A stretch of 64,000 nucleotides of DNA, from assembly GCA_964587165.1 (NCBI GenBank), contig CAZPKH010000007.1:1-64000 (forward strand), read 5' to 3'. This document shows positions 15,664 to 23,728 of this stretch, in pieces (position 1 is the stretch's first letter; every line of letters starts with the position of its first letter). A model generated the notes under the pieces. The model was given only the letters and a program-made list of their open reading frames with translations, was not told the DNA's origin and ran no database searches. The DNA is from CAZPKH01 sp964587165. Lineage in GTDB: Bacteria; Bacteroidota; Bacteroidia; Bacteroidales; Muribaculaceae. The translations under genes were made by a program, and so were the position numbers.

Positions 15664-16596
15664 ATGAAATTCGAAAAGCGTCGGCTGTGGCTCAATGCCC
15701 GCGACTATGTGATGATCTCGTTCGGCTGCCTGCTGTACGTGCTTGGGTTCACTGCGTTCATATTGCCGGAGAAGGTTGTGATCGGCGGCGTGGCCGGTAT
15801 ATCTTCATTGGTATACTTCTCCCCTCTTCACATCCCGGTGGCTATCACGCAGTATGGCGTCAACTTATTGCTCCTTGCGTTGGCCTACAAGCATGTGGGG
15901 CGTCAGTTCGTGATCCGCACCGTAATCGGCACAACCATACTGTCGCTTCTGATTGCGATATTTCAGCCGATATTCCCTGCGCCGTTAGTACCGCAGCAGC
16001 CGTTTATGAATATCATACTCGGAGGTATGCTCTGCGGGCTCGGTATCGGCATCGTCTTTACGCACAACGGTTCGACCGGAGGCACCGACATTGTGGCAGC
16101 GATGGTGGCCAAACATACCAACGTAAGTATAGGACGCACGATGATATATGTCGATTTCTGCATCATCTCGTCGTCGTATATACTTTTCCACCAGATAGAC
16201 AAGGTGGTATACGGTCTTGTGGTACTTATGCTCACGAGCTATATAGCCGATTTTATCGTGCACACCAACCGTCAGGCCGTGCAGTTCACCATCTTCTCTC
16301 AGCATTGGGCCAAGATAGCCGATGCCATAATAAGCGATGCCCACCGCGGGTGCACCGTGTGCAGCGGTACAGGATGGTACACGAAGCAGGAGACACATTT
16401 TCTGATCGTGATGTGCCGCAAGATAGAGTCGGTCACGGTGTTCCGTATCGTGAAGAGTATCGATCCCGATGCTTTCATCACGCAGTCGAATGTCAACGGA
16501 GTGTACGGCAAAGGGTTCGACAAGATTAAACTCCGTGTAAACGAGAACAATGCCGAGGCCGATGCCAATGCATCCAAAGCTGAAGCTGAACAGTGA
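15664..16596 (+). CDS. YitT family membrane protein
   Basis: A 310-residue integral membrane protein. Five or so hydrophobic helices occupy residues 15-195 (including VMISFGCLLYVLGFTAFI and MLCGLGIGIVFTHNGSTGGTD), followed by a cytosolic C-terminal domain of about 90 residues of the DUF2179 type (HRGCTVCSGTGWYTKQE). This is the YitT/YebE-like family; its function is not firmly established. The GSTGGTDI motif is typical. The final 15 residues are Ala/Glu/Asp rich. ATG 15664 is chosen because the -7 promoter box lies between it and the alternative start. Confidence 0.88.
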   Translation: MKFEKRRLWLNARDYVMISFGCLLYVLGFTAFILPEKVVIGGVAGISSLVYFSPLHIPVAITQYGVNLLLLALAYKHVGRQFVIRTVIGTTILSLLIAIFQPIFPAPLVPQQPFMNIILGGMLCGLGIGIVFTHNGSTGGTDIVAAMVAKHTNVSIGRTMIYVDFCIISSSYILFHQIDKVVYGLVVLMLTSYIADFIVHTNRQAVQFTIFSQHWAKIADAIISDAHRGCTVCSGTGWYTKQETHFLIVMCRKIESVTVFRIVKSIDPDAFITQSNVNGVYGKGFDKIKLRVNENNAEADANASKAEAEQ

Positions 16597-16602
16597 AATT
16601 TA

Positions 16603-16634
16603 TTTGGCCGTTACGCCATAAAATCGTATATTTG
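16603..16634 (+). promoter_or_regulatory. Promoter of rpsP
   Basis: TTTG (16603-16606), exactly 20 bases, then TATATTTG (16627-16634): a textbook Bacteroidota promoter, starting right after the YitT gene stop. The leader before ATG 16709 is about 68 bases. Confidence 0.85.
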
Positions 16635-16708
16635 CACCGCATTTGGCCACGACGGCCGGACGCACACTTAACAACACAATACAAATCCTTAATTATCAAC
16701 CCGTTTTA

Positions 16709-17257
16709 ATGGCAACAAAAATCAGACTGCAACGTCATGGTCGTAAAAACTATGCGTTCTATCCCATTGTGATCGCCGATAGCAGAGCGCCACGAGATGG
16801 CAAATTTATTGAAAGGATAGGTTCTTATAATCCTAACACTAATCCTGCTACAATATCTTTGAACTTCGAGCGGGCTTTGTATTGGGTCACCGTCGGTGCT
16901 CAACCTACCGACACCGTACGCTCTATCCTCTCACACGAGGGTGTCATGCTGATGAAACACCTGATGGGTGGCGTCAAGAAAGGCGCTTTTGATCAGGCTG
17001 AAGCTGAGCGTCGCTTTGCTGCTTGGAAACAGCAGCGCCAGGCTACTATCGACAAAGAGAAAGCCTCTATGGCAACCAAGAATGAGGAGGCCGCTAAAGC
17101 TCGCCTTGAGGCAGAGCAGGCCAAGAACAAAGCCAAAGCTGAAGAGGTGGCTAAGAAGAAAGCCGCTGCCGCTGCTGCTAAGGCTGAAGCTGAAGCCGCT
17201 GCTGTGGCTGAGGCTACCGACGAGGAGGCTCCCGCAGCCGAGGCTGCCGCTGAATAA
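16709..17257 (+). CDS. rpsP: 30S ribosomal protein bS16 with long Ala/Lys/Glu tail
   Basis: A 182-residue small-subunit protein. The first 80 or so residues are canonical bS16 (MATKIRLQRHGRKNYAFYPI, APRDGKFIERIGSYNPN, LNFERALYWVTVGAQPTDTV), which helps assemble the central and 5' domains of 16S rRNA. Residues 110-182 are an Ala/Glu/Lys-rich segment likely to be a single helix or disordered. Most bacterial bS16 proteins stop near residue 85-90; long tails are common in Bacteroidota as far as I know. ATG 16709 is chosen because it gives the conserved N-terminus; the in-frame 16643 codon would add 22 residues encoded right after the promoter. Confidence 0.95.
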   Translation: MATKIRLQRHGRKNYAFYPIVIADSRAPRDGKFIERIGSYNPNTNPATISLNFERALYWVTVGAQPTDTVRSILSHEGVMLMKHLMGGVKKGAFDQAEAERRFAAWKQQRQATIDKEKASMATKNEEAAKARLEAEQAKNKAKAEEVAKKKAAAAAAKAEAEAAAVAEATDEEAPAAEAAAE

Positions 17258-17300
17258 TCAGCCTGCGCCCCTCGCACCCTTTCTTGTTATAGAAAATATC

Positions 17301-17332
17301 GAGGTCGCATTCCCGCAACGGAATGCGACCTC
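17301..17332. terminator. Bidirectional hairpin terminator between rpsP and cstA
   Basis: GAGGTCGCATTCC (17301-17313) and GGAATGCGACCTC (17320-17332) form a perfect 13-bp stem with a 6-base loop. It sits between convergent genes and has short T-containing flanks on both sides (AATTGCTTT on plus, GATATTTTC on minus). Confidence 0.8.
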
Positions 17333-17361
17333 AATTGCTTTAGAGCGTGTTTTTTCAATAT

Positions 17362-18819
17362 CTATGCATTGCGGAGACTGCGCGAATGTTCCGATCGCAG
17401 AAAGAATCCAAAAGCAACCAGCAGTATTGCCGCAGTGGCCACGCCTACCCATATCGATGTGTCGACAGGGAGTCCGAACCCTTGAGTCATCACTCCCAGC
17501 GGAGCCATAAGGATATAGGAGATGCATACCACTGTCATAAACAGTGCCGGAATAAGCGTAATTGCATATACCTTGCGCTGACGGGCCAGCCACACGGTGC
17601 ATGCCCACAATGTGAATATCGACAGTGTTTGGTTTGACCAGCCGAAATATCGCCAGAGCACCGAGAAATCGATCTGCATCAGGAAGAAGCTTGCCACGGC
17701 AATGGGGAGTGCTACCAGAAGACGCTTGTACACCGGACGCTGATCGAGATTAAAAAAGTCGGCAATGATAAGGCGTGCCGAACGCATTGCTGTATCGCCC
17801 GTAGTGATCGGGGCTGCAATTACACCGAGAACTGCAAGGAAGCCTCCCACCACACCGAGCCAGTTGTCGCATACTACTTTAACAACGGTTCCTGCACTGT
17901 TTCCGCCGACGCTCGTAAACTCCTCAAGCGCCTCGTAGCTGCCGAAATAGGCTATGGCTGCCGCAGCCCACGCGAGGGCAACGACACCTTCGGCTACCAT
18001 TGCACCGTAGAACACCGTGCGGCCGTGACGCTCCGAAAGCAGACACCGCGCCATCATGGGCGACTGAGTGGCATGAAAGCCGGATATGGCTCCGCAAGCT
18101 ATTGATACAAACATCATCGGGAATATCGGAGCTACCGACGGATCAGGCATACGATCATGGAATCCTTGCGATATATCGGTCGGTATGTCAATTCCGCTGA
18201 AAAGCATATACCCTATGATACCTACAGCCATGAAGAGTAATGCAGCACCGAATATAGGATACAGCTTTCCGATAAGCTTGTCGATAGGGAGGAAAGTCGC
18301 CAGTATATAGTATACGAATATCACCAACCCCCAAAACCTTATGCTCAGCACATCAGGGGTCATGCCTGCGAGCAGCTCGGCGGGCGTTATGACGAATACC
18401 GCCACGACCATTATAAGCAGAAACAGCGAAAAGCACGTCATCACAACGCGGGCAGTACGCCCCAACTCGTGGCCTACGATGTCGGGGAGCGATCGGCCTC
18501 CCATACGCAGGGAGATATGAGCGGAGACAAAATCGTGCACGGCACCTGCAAAGATTGTCCCGAGAACGATCCAAAGGAAAGCAGCCGGGCCGTACATCAC
18601 TCCCATGATGGCACCGAATATCGGGCCAACACCTGCTATATTAAGAAACTGAATCAGGAAAACGCGCCAGGTGGACATAGGGATATAGTCTACACCGTCG
18701 GCTTTCTCAGTAGCCGGTGTGGCTCGCGACGGATCTACACCGATTATGCGTTCCACTATCTTGCCATATATCAGATAGCCGAGCACAAGCGCGATAAGCG
18801 AGGATATAAAGAGTATCAT
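17362..18819 (-). CDS. cstA: Carbon starvation protein CstA-like transporter
   Basis: A 485-residue membrane protein of the CstA family, which imports peptides or pyruvate under carbon limitation in enterobacteria. Family hallmarks are GVDYIPMSTWRVFLIQF, the membrane loop IAGVGPIFGAIMG, and GAVHDFVSAHISLRMGGRSLPDIVG. About 13 hydrophobic helices are visible. It is clearly shorter than E. coli CstA (701 residues), lacking the C-terminal region, but this compact form is common in Bacteroidales. The substrate in this organism is unknown. It starts 27 bases after the PD40 gene and ends at a shared terminator. Confidence 0.92.
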   Translation of the reverse strand: MILFISSLIALVLGYLIYGKIVERIIGVDPSRATPATEKADGVDYIPMSTWRVFLIQFLNIAGVGPIFGAIMGVMYGPAAFLWIVLGTIFAGAVHDFVSAHISLRMGGRSLPDIVGHELGRTARVVMTCFSLFLLIMVVAVFVITPAELLAGMTPDVLSIRFWGLVIFVYYILATFLPIDKLIGKLYPIFGAALLFMAVGIIGYMLFSGIDIPTDISQGFHDRMPDPSVAPIFPMMFVSIACGAISGFHATQSPMMARCLLSERHGRTVFYGAMVAEGVVALAWAAAAIAYFGSYEALEEFTSVGGNSAGTVVKVVCDNWLGVVGGFLAVLGVIAAPITTGDTAMRSARLIIADFFNLDQRPVYKRLLVALPIAVASFFLMQIDFSVLWRYFGWSNQTLSIFTLWACTVWLARQRKVYAITLIPALFMTVVCISYILMAPLGVMTQGFGLPVDTSIWVGVATAAILLVAFGFFLRSEHSRSLRNA

Positions 18820-18846
18820 ATCAAGAATTTATACAGATTGGCATAT

Positions 18847-20067
18847 TTACTTGCTCTCAGCGCGAACTATCTCGTTGGAGATTTTGAGCAACTTTTGAGG
18901 CCATCCTTCCATCTTCTGTTCCAAGCGAAGGATTTCGGCTTCAGCACCCTTGTCGCCGGCGGCGTAGCGTGCACGCAGCTTCTCAAGGTTCAGACGGTCG
19001 GCTTCGGCTTCAGCTTCCGCATCCTTATAATCCTGAACAAGCGACAGTGTCCGTGAGTCGCCGAGCTGACTGCGACGGGTGAGCACTCTACCGTCGGGGA
19101 GAGCTATTTCAAATTCGGGAATGTCGCCGTCTGCCCCCGATTGAGCCACGATCGAATTAATATCGGGCTTTACAAAATCCGACGGCCAAGTATCGGAGAT
19201 TGAGCGGAGGGCAGCAAGACCGAGAAGGTTATCATCGTCGGGCGACAGATTGACACGCAGCTCCTCCGGACGGAATACATAGATAGTCACTTTGCCTTCG
19301 ATCTGATTGCGGTCGGTAGCCCACCACCCCAGGCCTGTAGCTTCGTCGATCACCATCAGGTAGTCGTTGTAGGGCGAGTTATAGGGCATCCCGAGATTCT
19401 GCGGCTGAAGAAAATCATCGTCCACCGACCCGCGTCGGGTTATGAAAATATCATAGCCGCCAAGACTCTGCTCGCCTGTGGCAGCGAAATACAGTGTCAG
19501 TCCGTCGGTTAGCAGATATGGGTAGGCTGCCTGCTCGATCCCTTCGGCATTAGGGTATATACGCGGCGCTTCAGTCTGCCCGTCGGCCAATACGCGAGCC
19601 TGCGCTATCTGCGACGGTGCCTGCTCTGTGTCGCGGTGCGCAAAGAGGGTGGTGATACCTGTCTCGGTAATGTAAACCGGCGAGTTGCCCGTATCAGCAG
19701 ACTTGCTTTTCACGAACGACCCCGCCGAAGGCGACAGCCGGTAAGCCTCAAAAAACTTATCGGCGTCCACATTTATGGAGTCGATCACAACGATCTTCTC
19801 GACACGTTCGAGCATCCCCTGCCCTATGCGTGCCATCCGCGCCAACGAGTCGGCCAGATGTGATCCGGCGGTGAGCTGATCGGCAAGATCTTCGAGCTTG
19901 TCGAAATCGTAGCGCGCGGCAGCATCAGCTGCTTGCCGTGCGATCTCCGTTGCATCAGGTTTGGCAGCCTTAGGCTTCGGTTTTGCCTTCTGCGGAGCAG
20001 CAAAAGCGGCAGCGGCGGCAACTGTAATCATAGCTACCGCCACTGCTCTATATTTTTTGAGATTCAT
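18847..20067 (-). CDS. Periplasmic PD40 (TolB-like beta-propeller) repeat protein
   Basis: A 406-residue exported protein. Signal peptide at residues 1-24 (AVAMITVAAAAAFAA), then a Lys/Pro/Ala linker and a helical segment to about residue 115. The middle contains PD40-type repeats (YPYLLTDGLTLYFAATG, GGYDIFITRRG, LGMPYNSPYNDYLMVID, GLGWWATDR), which fold as blades of a beta-propeller like TolB and the OmpA-associated PD40 proteins. The C-terminal 80 residues are strongly charged and helical (coiled coil likely). Likely a periplasmic scaffold. No OmpA-type peptidoglycan-binding domain follows. It precedes cstA by 27 bases, perhaps in one transcript. Confidence 0.75.
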   Translation of the reverse strand: MNLKKYRAVAVAMITVAAAAAFAAPQKAKPKPKAAKPDATEIARQAADAAARYDFDKLEDLADQLTAGSHLADSLARMARIGQGMLERVEKIVVIDSINVDADKFFEAYRLSPSAGSFVKSKSADTGNSPVYITETGITTLFAHRDTEQAPSQIAQARVLADGQTEAPRIYPNAEGIEQAAYPYLLTDGLTLYFAATGEQSLGGYDIFITRRGSVDDDFLQPQNLGMPYNSPYNDYLMVIDEATGLGWWATDRNQIEGKVTIYVFRPEELRVNLSPDDDNLLGLAALRSISDTWPSDFVKPDINSIVAQSGADGDIPEFEIALPDGRVLTRRSQLGDSRTLSLVQDYKDAEAEAEADRLNLEKLRARYAAGDKGAEAEILRLEQKMEGWPQKLLKISNEIVRAESK

Positions 20068-20094
20068 ATATGCGATAGTATCGTTAGTCTACCG

Positions 20095-20102
20095 CAAAAA
20101 TA
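20095..20102 (-). promoter_or_regulatory. Promoter -7 element of the PD40 gene
   Basis: TATTTTTG on the minus strand, 27 bases before the ATG at 20067. No good -33 box is visible because the region overlaps the folD 3' end. Confidence 0.5.
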
Positions 20103-20124
20103 CAAATTATTTCTGAAAATGCTC

Positions 20125-20997
20125 TTACTTGGCAGCCTGAAGTGTGTTGAGCATCAGCATCGCTATGGTCATCGGGCCTACTCCACCCGGCACCGGAGTG
20201 ATAAAAGCGCATTTGGAAGCTACATTCGCATAGTCCACGTCGCCGCACAGTCGCCATCCGCGCTCGCGGGAGGCATCGGCCACGCGTGTTGTGCCCACAT
20301 CGATCACCGTGGCACCCTCTTTCACCATATCGGCTTTAACAAACTCGGGCACGCCGAGCGCAGCTATCAGGATATCGGCTTCGCGGCATATTTCGGCAAG
20401 GCCTTCAGTAGCGCTATGACACACAGTCACGGTGCAGTCGCCGGGGTTACCTTTCTGCATCAACATCATAGCCACCGGCTTACCCACTATGTTGCTGCGC
20501 CCCAACACGACGCAACGCTTGCCGCGGGTAGGCACGTTATAGCGGCGCAGCAGTTCGACGATGCCTGACGGCGTGGCCGGGCGCAGTCCGGGCAGACCGA
20601 TGCATAGACGCCCTACATTGTCGGGATGGAACCCGTCGACATCTTTCTTCGGGTCTATTGCCTCGATGACAGCCTGCGAGTCTATATGACGCGGAAGCGG
20701 AAGCTGTACGATAAAACCGTCGACTTCAGCATCACGGTTCAGGCGGTCGACCTCTGTCATAAGCTCCTCCTGAGTCACTGTATCTTCAAAGCGTATGAGC
20801 GATGAGCGGAAGCCGCAGGCCTCGCACGCTTTCACTTTGTTGGCTACGTATGTCTCGCTCCCCCCGTCGTGTCCCACGAGGATGGCTGCAAGGTGCGGCG
20901 CGCGACGTCCGGAGGCCACAATATCTGCGACTTCGGCTGCGATCTCCTGCTTGATATCCTGAGCTACTTTCTTGCCGTCGATTATCGTCGTTGTCAT
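20125..20997 (-). CDS. folD: Bifunctional methylene-THF dehydrogenase / methenyl-THF cyclohydrolase
   Basis: A 290-residue cytosolic enzyme that interconverts 5,10-methylene-THF and 10-formyl-THF using NADP. The catalytic lysine is in TYVANKVKACEACGF, the folate-site motif is VQLPLPRHID, the Rossmann dinucleotide motif is VVLGRSNIVGKP, and PVPGGVGPMTIAML is the C-terminal signature. Length is normal. It follows ffh by 37 bases on the same strand. Confidence 0.97.
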   Translation of the reverse strand: MTTTIIDGKKVAQDIKQEIAAEVADIVASGRRAPHLAAILVGHDGGSETYVANKVKACEACGFRSSLIRFEDTVTQEELMTEVDRLNRDAEVDGFIVQLPLPRHIDSQAVIEAIDPKKDVDGFHPDNVGRLCIGLPGLRPATPSGIVELLRRYNVPTRGKRCVVLGRSNIVGKPVAMMLMQKGNPGDCTVTVCHSATEGLAEICREADILIAALGVPEFVKADMVKEGATVIDVGTTRVADASRERGWRLCGDVDYANVASKCAFITPVPGGVGPMTIAMLMLNTLQAAK

Positions 20998-21034
20998 ATT
21001 ATCTGCTGACTGAAATTGTGTAATTGTAAATATG

Positions 21035-22384
21035 TTATCGGCGTCCCATCTGGCGCATATTCTTCATCATGGCCATAGGATTCTTCATGCCGCCGGAGGC
21101 CATGCGCATCATCTTGCGTGTCTGCTCAAACTGCTTGAGCAGGCGATTCACCTCCTGAACGGTAGTACCTGAACCCTTTGAGATACGACGCACACGTGAA
21201 GCGTTGATAATCTGCGGATTGGCACGCTCCTGTCGGGTCATGGACTGAATGATGGCTTCTATCGATTTGAAAGCGTTGTCGTCGATCTCCACATCCTTTA
21301 TAGCTTTTCCGAGTCCGGGTATCATCGAAGCAATATCTTTCAGATTACCCATCTTCTTGATCTGCTGGATCTGTTTGTAGAAGTCGTCGAAATTAAACTG
21401 ATTCTTGGCGAGTTTGCGCTGGATCTCGGCAGCCTCTTTTTCGTCGAATATCTGCTGGGCGCGTTCGACGAGCGAAACGACGTCGCCCATACCGAGAATA
21501 CGGTCGGCCATACGCTCGGGGTGAAATACCTCGATTGCATTAACGGTGTCAAGTTTCTCTCCGTTACCGATATATTTGATCGGTTTGGTGACGACCATAC
21601 GTATCGACAGCGCCGCACCGCCGCGAGTGTCGCCATCAAGCTTGGTGAGCACTACCCCATCGAAATCAAGACGGTCGTTGAACTCCTTGGCTGTGTTGAC
21701 GGCATCCTGACCGGTCATCGAGTCGACCACGAAAAGTGTCTCCTGCGGCTTTATGGCATCCTTGATAGCGGCTATCTCGGTCATCATCGCCTCGTCGACT
21801 GCCAGACGTCCGGCTGTATCGACGATCACCAGGTCGAGATTATGAGCCTTGGCATACTTTATACCGTTGACGGCTATTTCAACAGGGTTTTTATTACCCT
21901 CCTCGGTGTAGACGGGCACATTGATCTGCTCGCCGAGCACTTTGAGCTGATCGATAGCCGCGGGACGGTATACGTCGCAGGCCACAAGGAGCGGCCGTTT
22001 GGCTTTCTCGCTCTTGAGCTTGCGGGCGAGCTTGCCCGACATTGTTGTTTTACCCGAACCTTGCAGACCCGACATGAGGATGACGGTAGGATTGCCGCTA
22101 AGGTTGATCTGTGCTGCCTGGCCTCCCATCAGTGCGGCCATCTCATCGTGCACGATCTTCACCATCAGCTGTCCGGGTTTTACGGAGGTGAGCACGTTCT
22201 GGCCCAGCGCTTTCTGCTTGACAGTGTCGGTAAATGTCTTGGCAACTTTATAGTTTACGTCAGCCTCAAGGAGTGCGCGGCGCACATCCTTCAAGGTCTC
22301 GGCTACGTTGATCTCGGTGATCTTGCCTTCGCCTTTGAGCATTTTGAGGCTTCGCTCAAGTCGTTCGCTTAGATTCTCAAACAT
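21035..22384 (-). CDS. ffh: Signal recognition particle protein
   Basis: A 449-residue SRP54 GTPase that binds signal peptides emerging from the ribosome and delivers them to FtsY. An N domain is followed by the G domain with GLQGSGKTTMSGKLA (P-loop), VDTAGRLAVDE and TKLDGDTRGGAAL. The C-terminal M domain is methionine-rich and ends in GGMKNPMAMMKNMRQMGRR, suited to bind 4.5S RNA and signal peptides. It lies between panD and folD on the minus strand with gaps of 55 and 37 bases, so panC-panD-ffh-folD could be one transcript. Confidence 0.97.
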   Translation of the reverse strand: MFENLSERLERSLKMLKGEGKITEINVAETLKDVRRALLEADVNYKVAKTFTDTVKQKALGQNVLTSVKPGQLMVKIVHDEMAALMGGQAAQINLSGNPTVILMSGLQGSGKTTMSGKLARKLKSEKAKRPLLVACDVYRPAAIDQLKVLGEQINVPVYTEEGNKNPVEIAVNGIKYAKAHNLDLVIVDTAGRLAVDEAMMTEIAAIKDAIKPQETLFVVDSMTGQDAVNTAKEFNDRLDFDGVVLTKLDGDTRGGAALSIRMVVTKPIKYIGNGEKLDTVNAIEVFHPERMADRILGMGDVVSLVERAQQIFDEKEAAEIQRKLAKNQFNFDDFYKQIQQIKKMGNLKDIASMIPGLGKAIKDVEIDDNAFKSIEAIIQSMTRQERANPQIINASRVRRISKGSGTTVQEVNRLLKQFEQTRKMMRMASGGMKNPMAMMKNMRQMGRR

Positions 22385-22439
22385 CTATATGGTGGTATTA
22401 TATTATTCTATAATGCAATTTATATGCCGTGCAGACGGA

Positions 22440-22796
22440 TCAGTTTGTAAGCTTGTTGGTGGCCGTATCAGGGAATATTATCGTGGGCTTGAAGCTCTTG
22501 GCCTCTTCATATTCCATCTGTGCGTAGGCGATAATGATCACTATATCTCCCGGCTGCACTTTGCGTGCCGCCGCGCCGTTGAGGCATATCACGCCTGAGC
22601 CGCGCTTGCCGGGGATAGTATATGTATCAAAACGCTCGCCATTATTGTTGTTGACGATATATACACGCTCGCCGGGAAGAATATCGGCTGCATCCATCAG
22701 ATCCTGATCGATGGTGATCGAGCCTATATAGTCGAGGCAAGCCTCTGTCACTGTCACACGGTGAATCTTTGATTTCACCATCTCTACCATCATCAT
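22440..22796 (-). CDS. panD: Aspartate 1-decarboxylase
   Basis: A 118-residue pyruvoyl-dependent enzyme that makes beta-alanine for pantothenate. The self-cleavage site is the Gly-Ser bond in YIGSITIDQDL, near residues 28-29; Lys in SKIHRVTVTEA and the LNGAAARKVQPGD motif are conserved. The start is ambiguous among several Met codons; the conserved part begins at MVKSKIHRV. The first ATG overlaps the panC stop (ATGA), so panC and panD are translationally coupled. Confidence 0.96.
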   Translation of the reverse strand: MMMVEMVKSKIHRVTVTEACLDYIGSITIDQDLMDAADILPGERVYIVNNNNGERFDTYTIPGKRGSGVICLNGAAARKVQPGDIVIIIAYAQMEYEEAKSFKPTIIFPDTATNKLTN

Positions 22797-23644
22797 ATTT
22801 CGGGATATTTTTGGTTGTCAATCAATCGTACGTCGCCGCAATACACCGTGGCACATCCTACAGCTCCGGATGCAGAGGCATCGTCGTCGAGCGGCTGCAT
22901 GGTAAGAGGGTCGACTATCTGATAGTACTCTACCCGAAGCATCGGGAGCGCATCAAGAGTCGAGACGACAAAAGAACGAATCTCGCCCACTGTGGCACTT
23001 TTGGTCATCGAAGCGCTCTGCTCGAGCACTTTATGGATAGCGGGCGCCATGGCTCTCTGCTCGGGGGTGAGACGGACATTGCGGCTGCTGTAAGCCAGGC
23101 CGTCGTCGTGCCTCTTAATGGGGCAATCCACAATCTCAATATCGTCGAAACCGCATATCCGGGCCATGCTCCGTATCACGGCTATCTGCTGAAAATCTTT
23201 CTCGCCGAAATATGCGCGATCAGGATTTACGAAGTCGAACAGCTTGCTCACCACCTGAGCCACTCCGTTGAAATGCCTGGGGCGCATCGCCCCCTCCATC
23301 ACTTCGGCCACAGGGCCGAGATCAAACTGCCGGGTGTCCGGTTCGGGATACATCTCGGCTACTTCGGGCATGAAAGCCACGTCGACACCCGCACTGCCGA
23401 GCAGGGCTGCGTCGGCCTCCTCGTCGCGGGGATATGTGGCAAGGTCGGCTGCGTTATTGAATTGTGTAGGATTTACAAATACACTCACCACTACAAATCC
23501 GCACTCCTGCCGTGCACGCTCTACCAGCGAGAGGTGGCCGGCATGAAGGGCTCCCATCGTCGGCACAAGACCTACAGTCGAGCCTTCTTCGCGAGCCTTG
23601 GCTATGGCGGATTTCAGTGAGTCGATACTGCGTATTATTTCCAT
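22793..23644 (-). CDS. panC: Pantothenate synthetase
   Basis: A 283-residue enzyme that joins pantoate and beta-alanine using ATP. VPTMGALHAGHLSLVERA holds the HIGH-type ATP-binding motif, FVNPTQFNNAADLATYPR the substrate-binding motif, and YFGEKDFQQ and SSRNVRLTPEQR the remaining signatures. It pairs with panD, which supplies its beta-alanine, by a 4-base overlap. A Bacteroidota promoter lies about 40 bases upstream. Confidence 0.97.
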   Translation of the reverse strand: MEIIRSIDSLKSAIAKAREEGSTVGLVPTMGALHAGHLSLVERARQECGFVVVSVFVNPTQFNNAADLATYPRDEEADAALLGSAGVDVAFMPEVAEMYPEPDTRQFDLGPVAEVMEGAMRPRHFNGVAQVVSKLFDFVNPDRAYFGEKDFQQIAVIRSMARICGFDDIEIVDCPIKRHDDGLAYSSRNVRLTPEQRAMAPAIHKVLEQSASMTKSATVGEIRSFVVSTLDALPMLRVEYYQIVDPLTMQPLDDDASASGAVGCATVYCGDVRLIDNQKYPEI

Positions 23645-23681
23645 TGCGTGAGCTACGGACTAATCTTTCTGTTTAGCGTTG

Positions 23682-23713
23682 CAAAATTAGCACTAAATAT
23701 GATTATACACAAC
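23682..23713 (-). promoter_or_regulatory. Promoter of the panCD unit
   Basis: On the minus strand GTTG (23713-23710), 20 bases, then TAATTTTG (23689-23682). The -33 box has one mismatch, the -7 box is exact. It lies just past the mutL stop codon. Confidence 0.65.
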
Positions 23714-23728
23714 TTTGGGCACGGAAAA

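Noticed and set aside
15567..16529. Plus-strand open frame of 320 codons overlapping yitT in another frame
   Set aside because: The product is Arg/His/Cys-rich with no membrane helices, while the other frame is a clean YitT-family protein starting right after a promoter.
21521..22372. Plus-strand open frame of 283 codons opposite ffh
   Set aside because: Antisense shadow of the SRP gene; no promoter, no recognisable motif.
22769..23620. Plus-strand open frame of 283 codons opposite panC
   Set aside because: Antisense shadow of a complete panC with all motifs intact.
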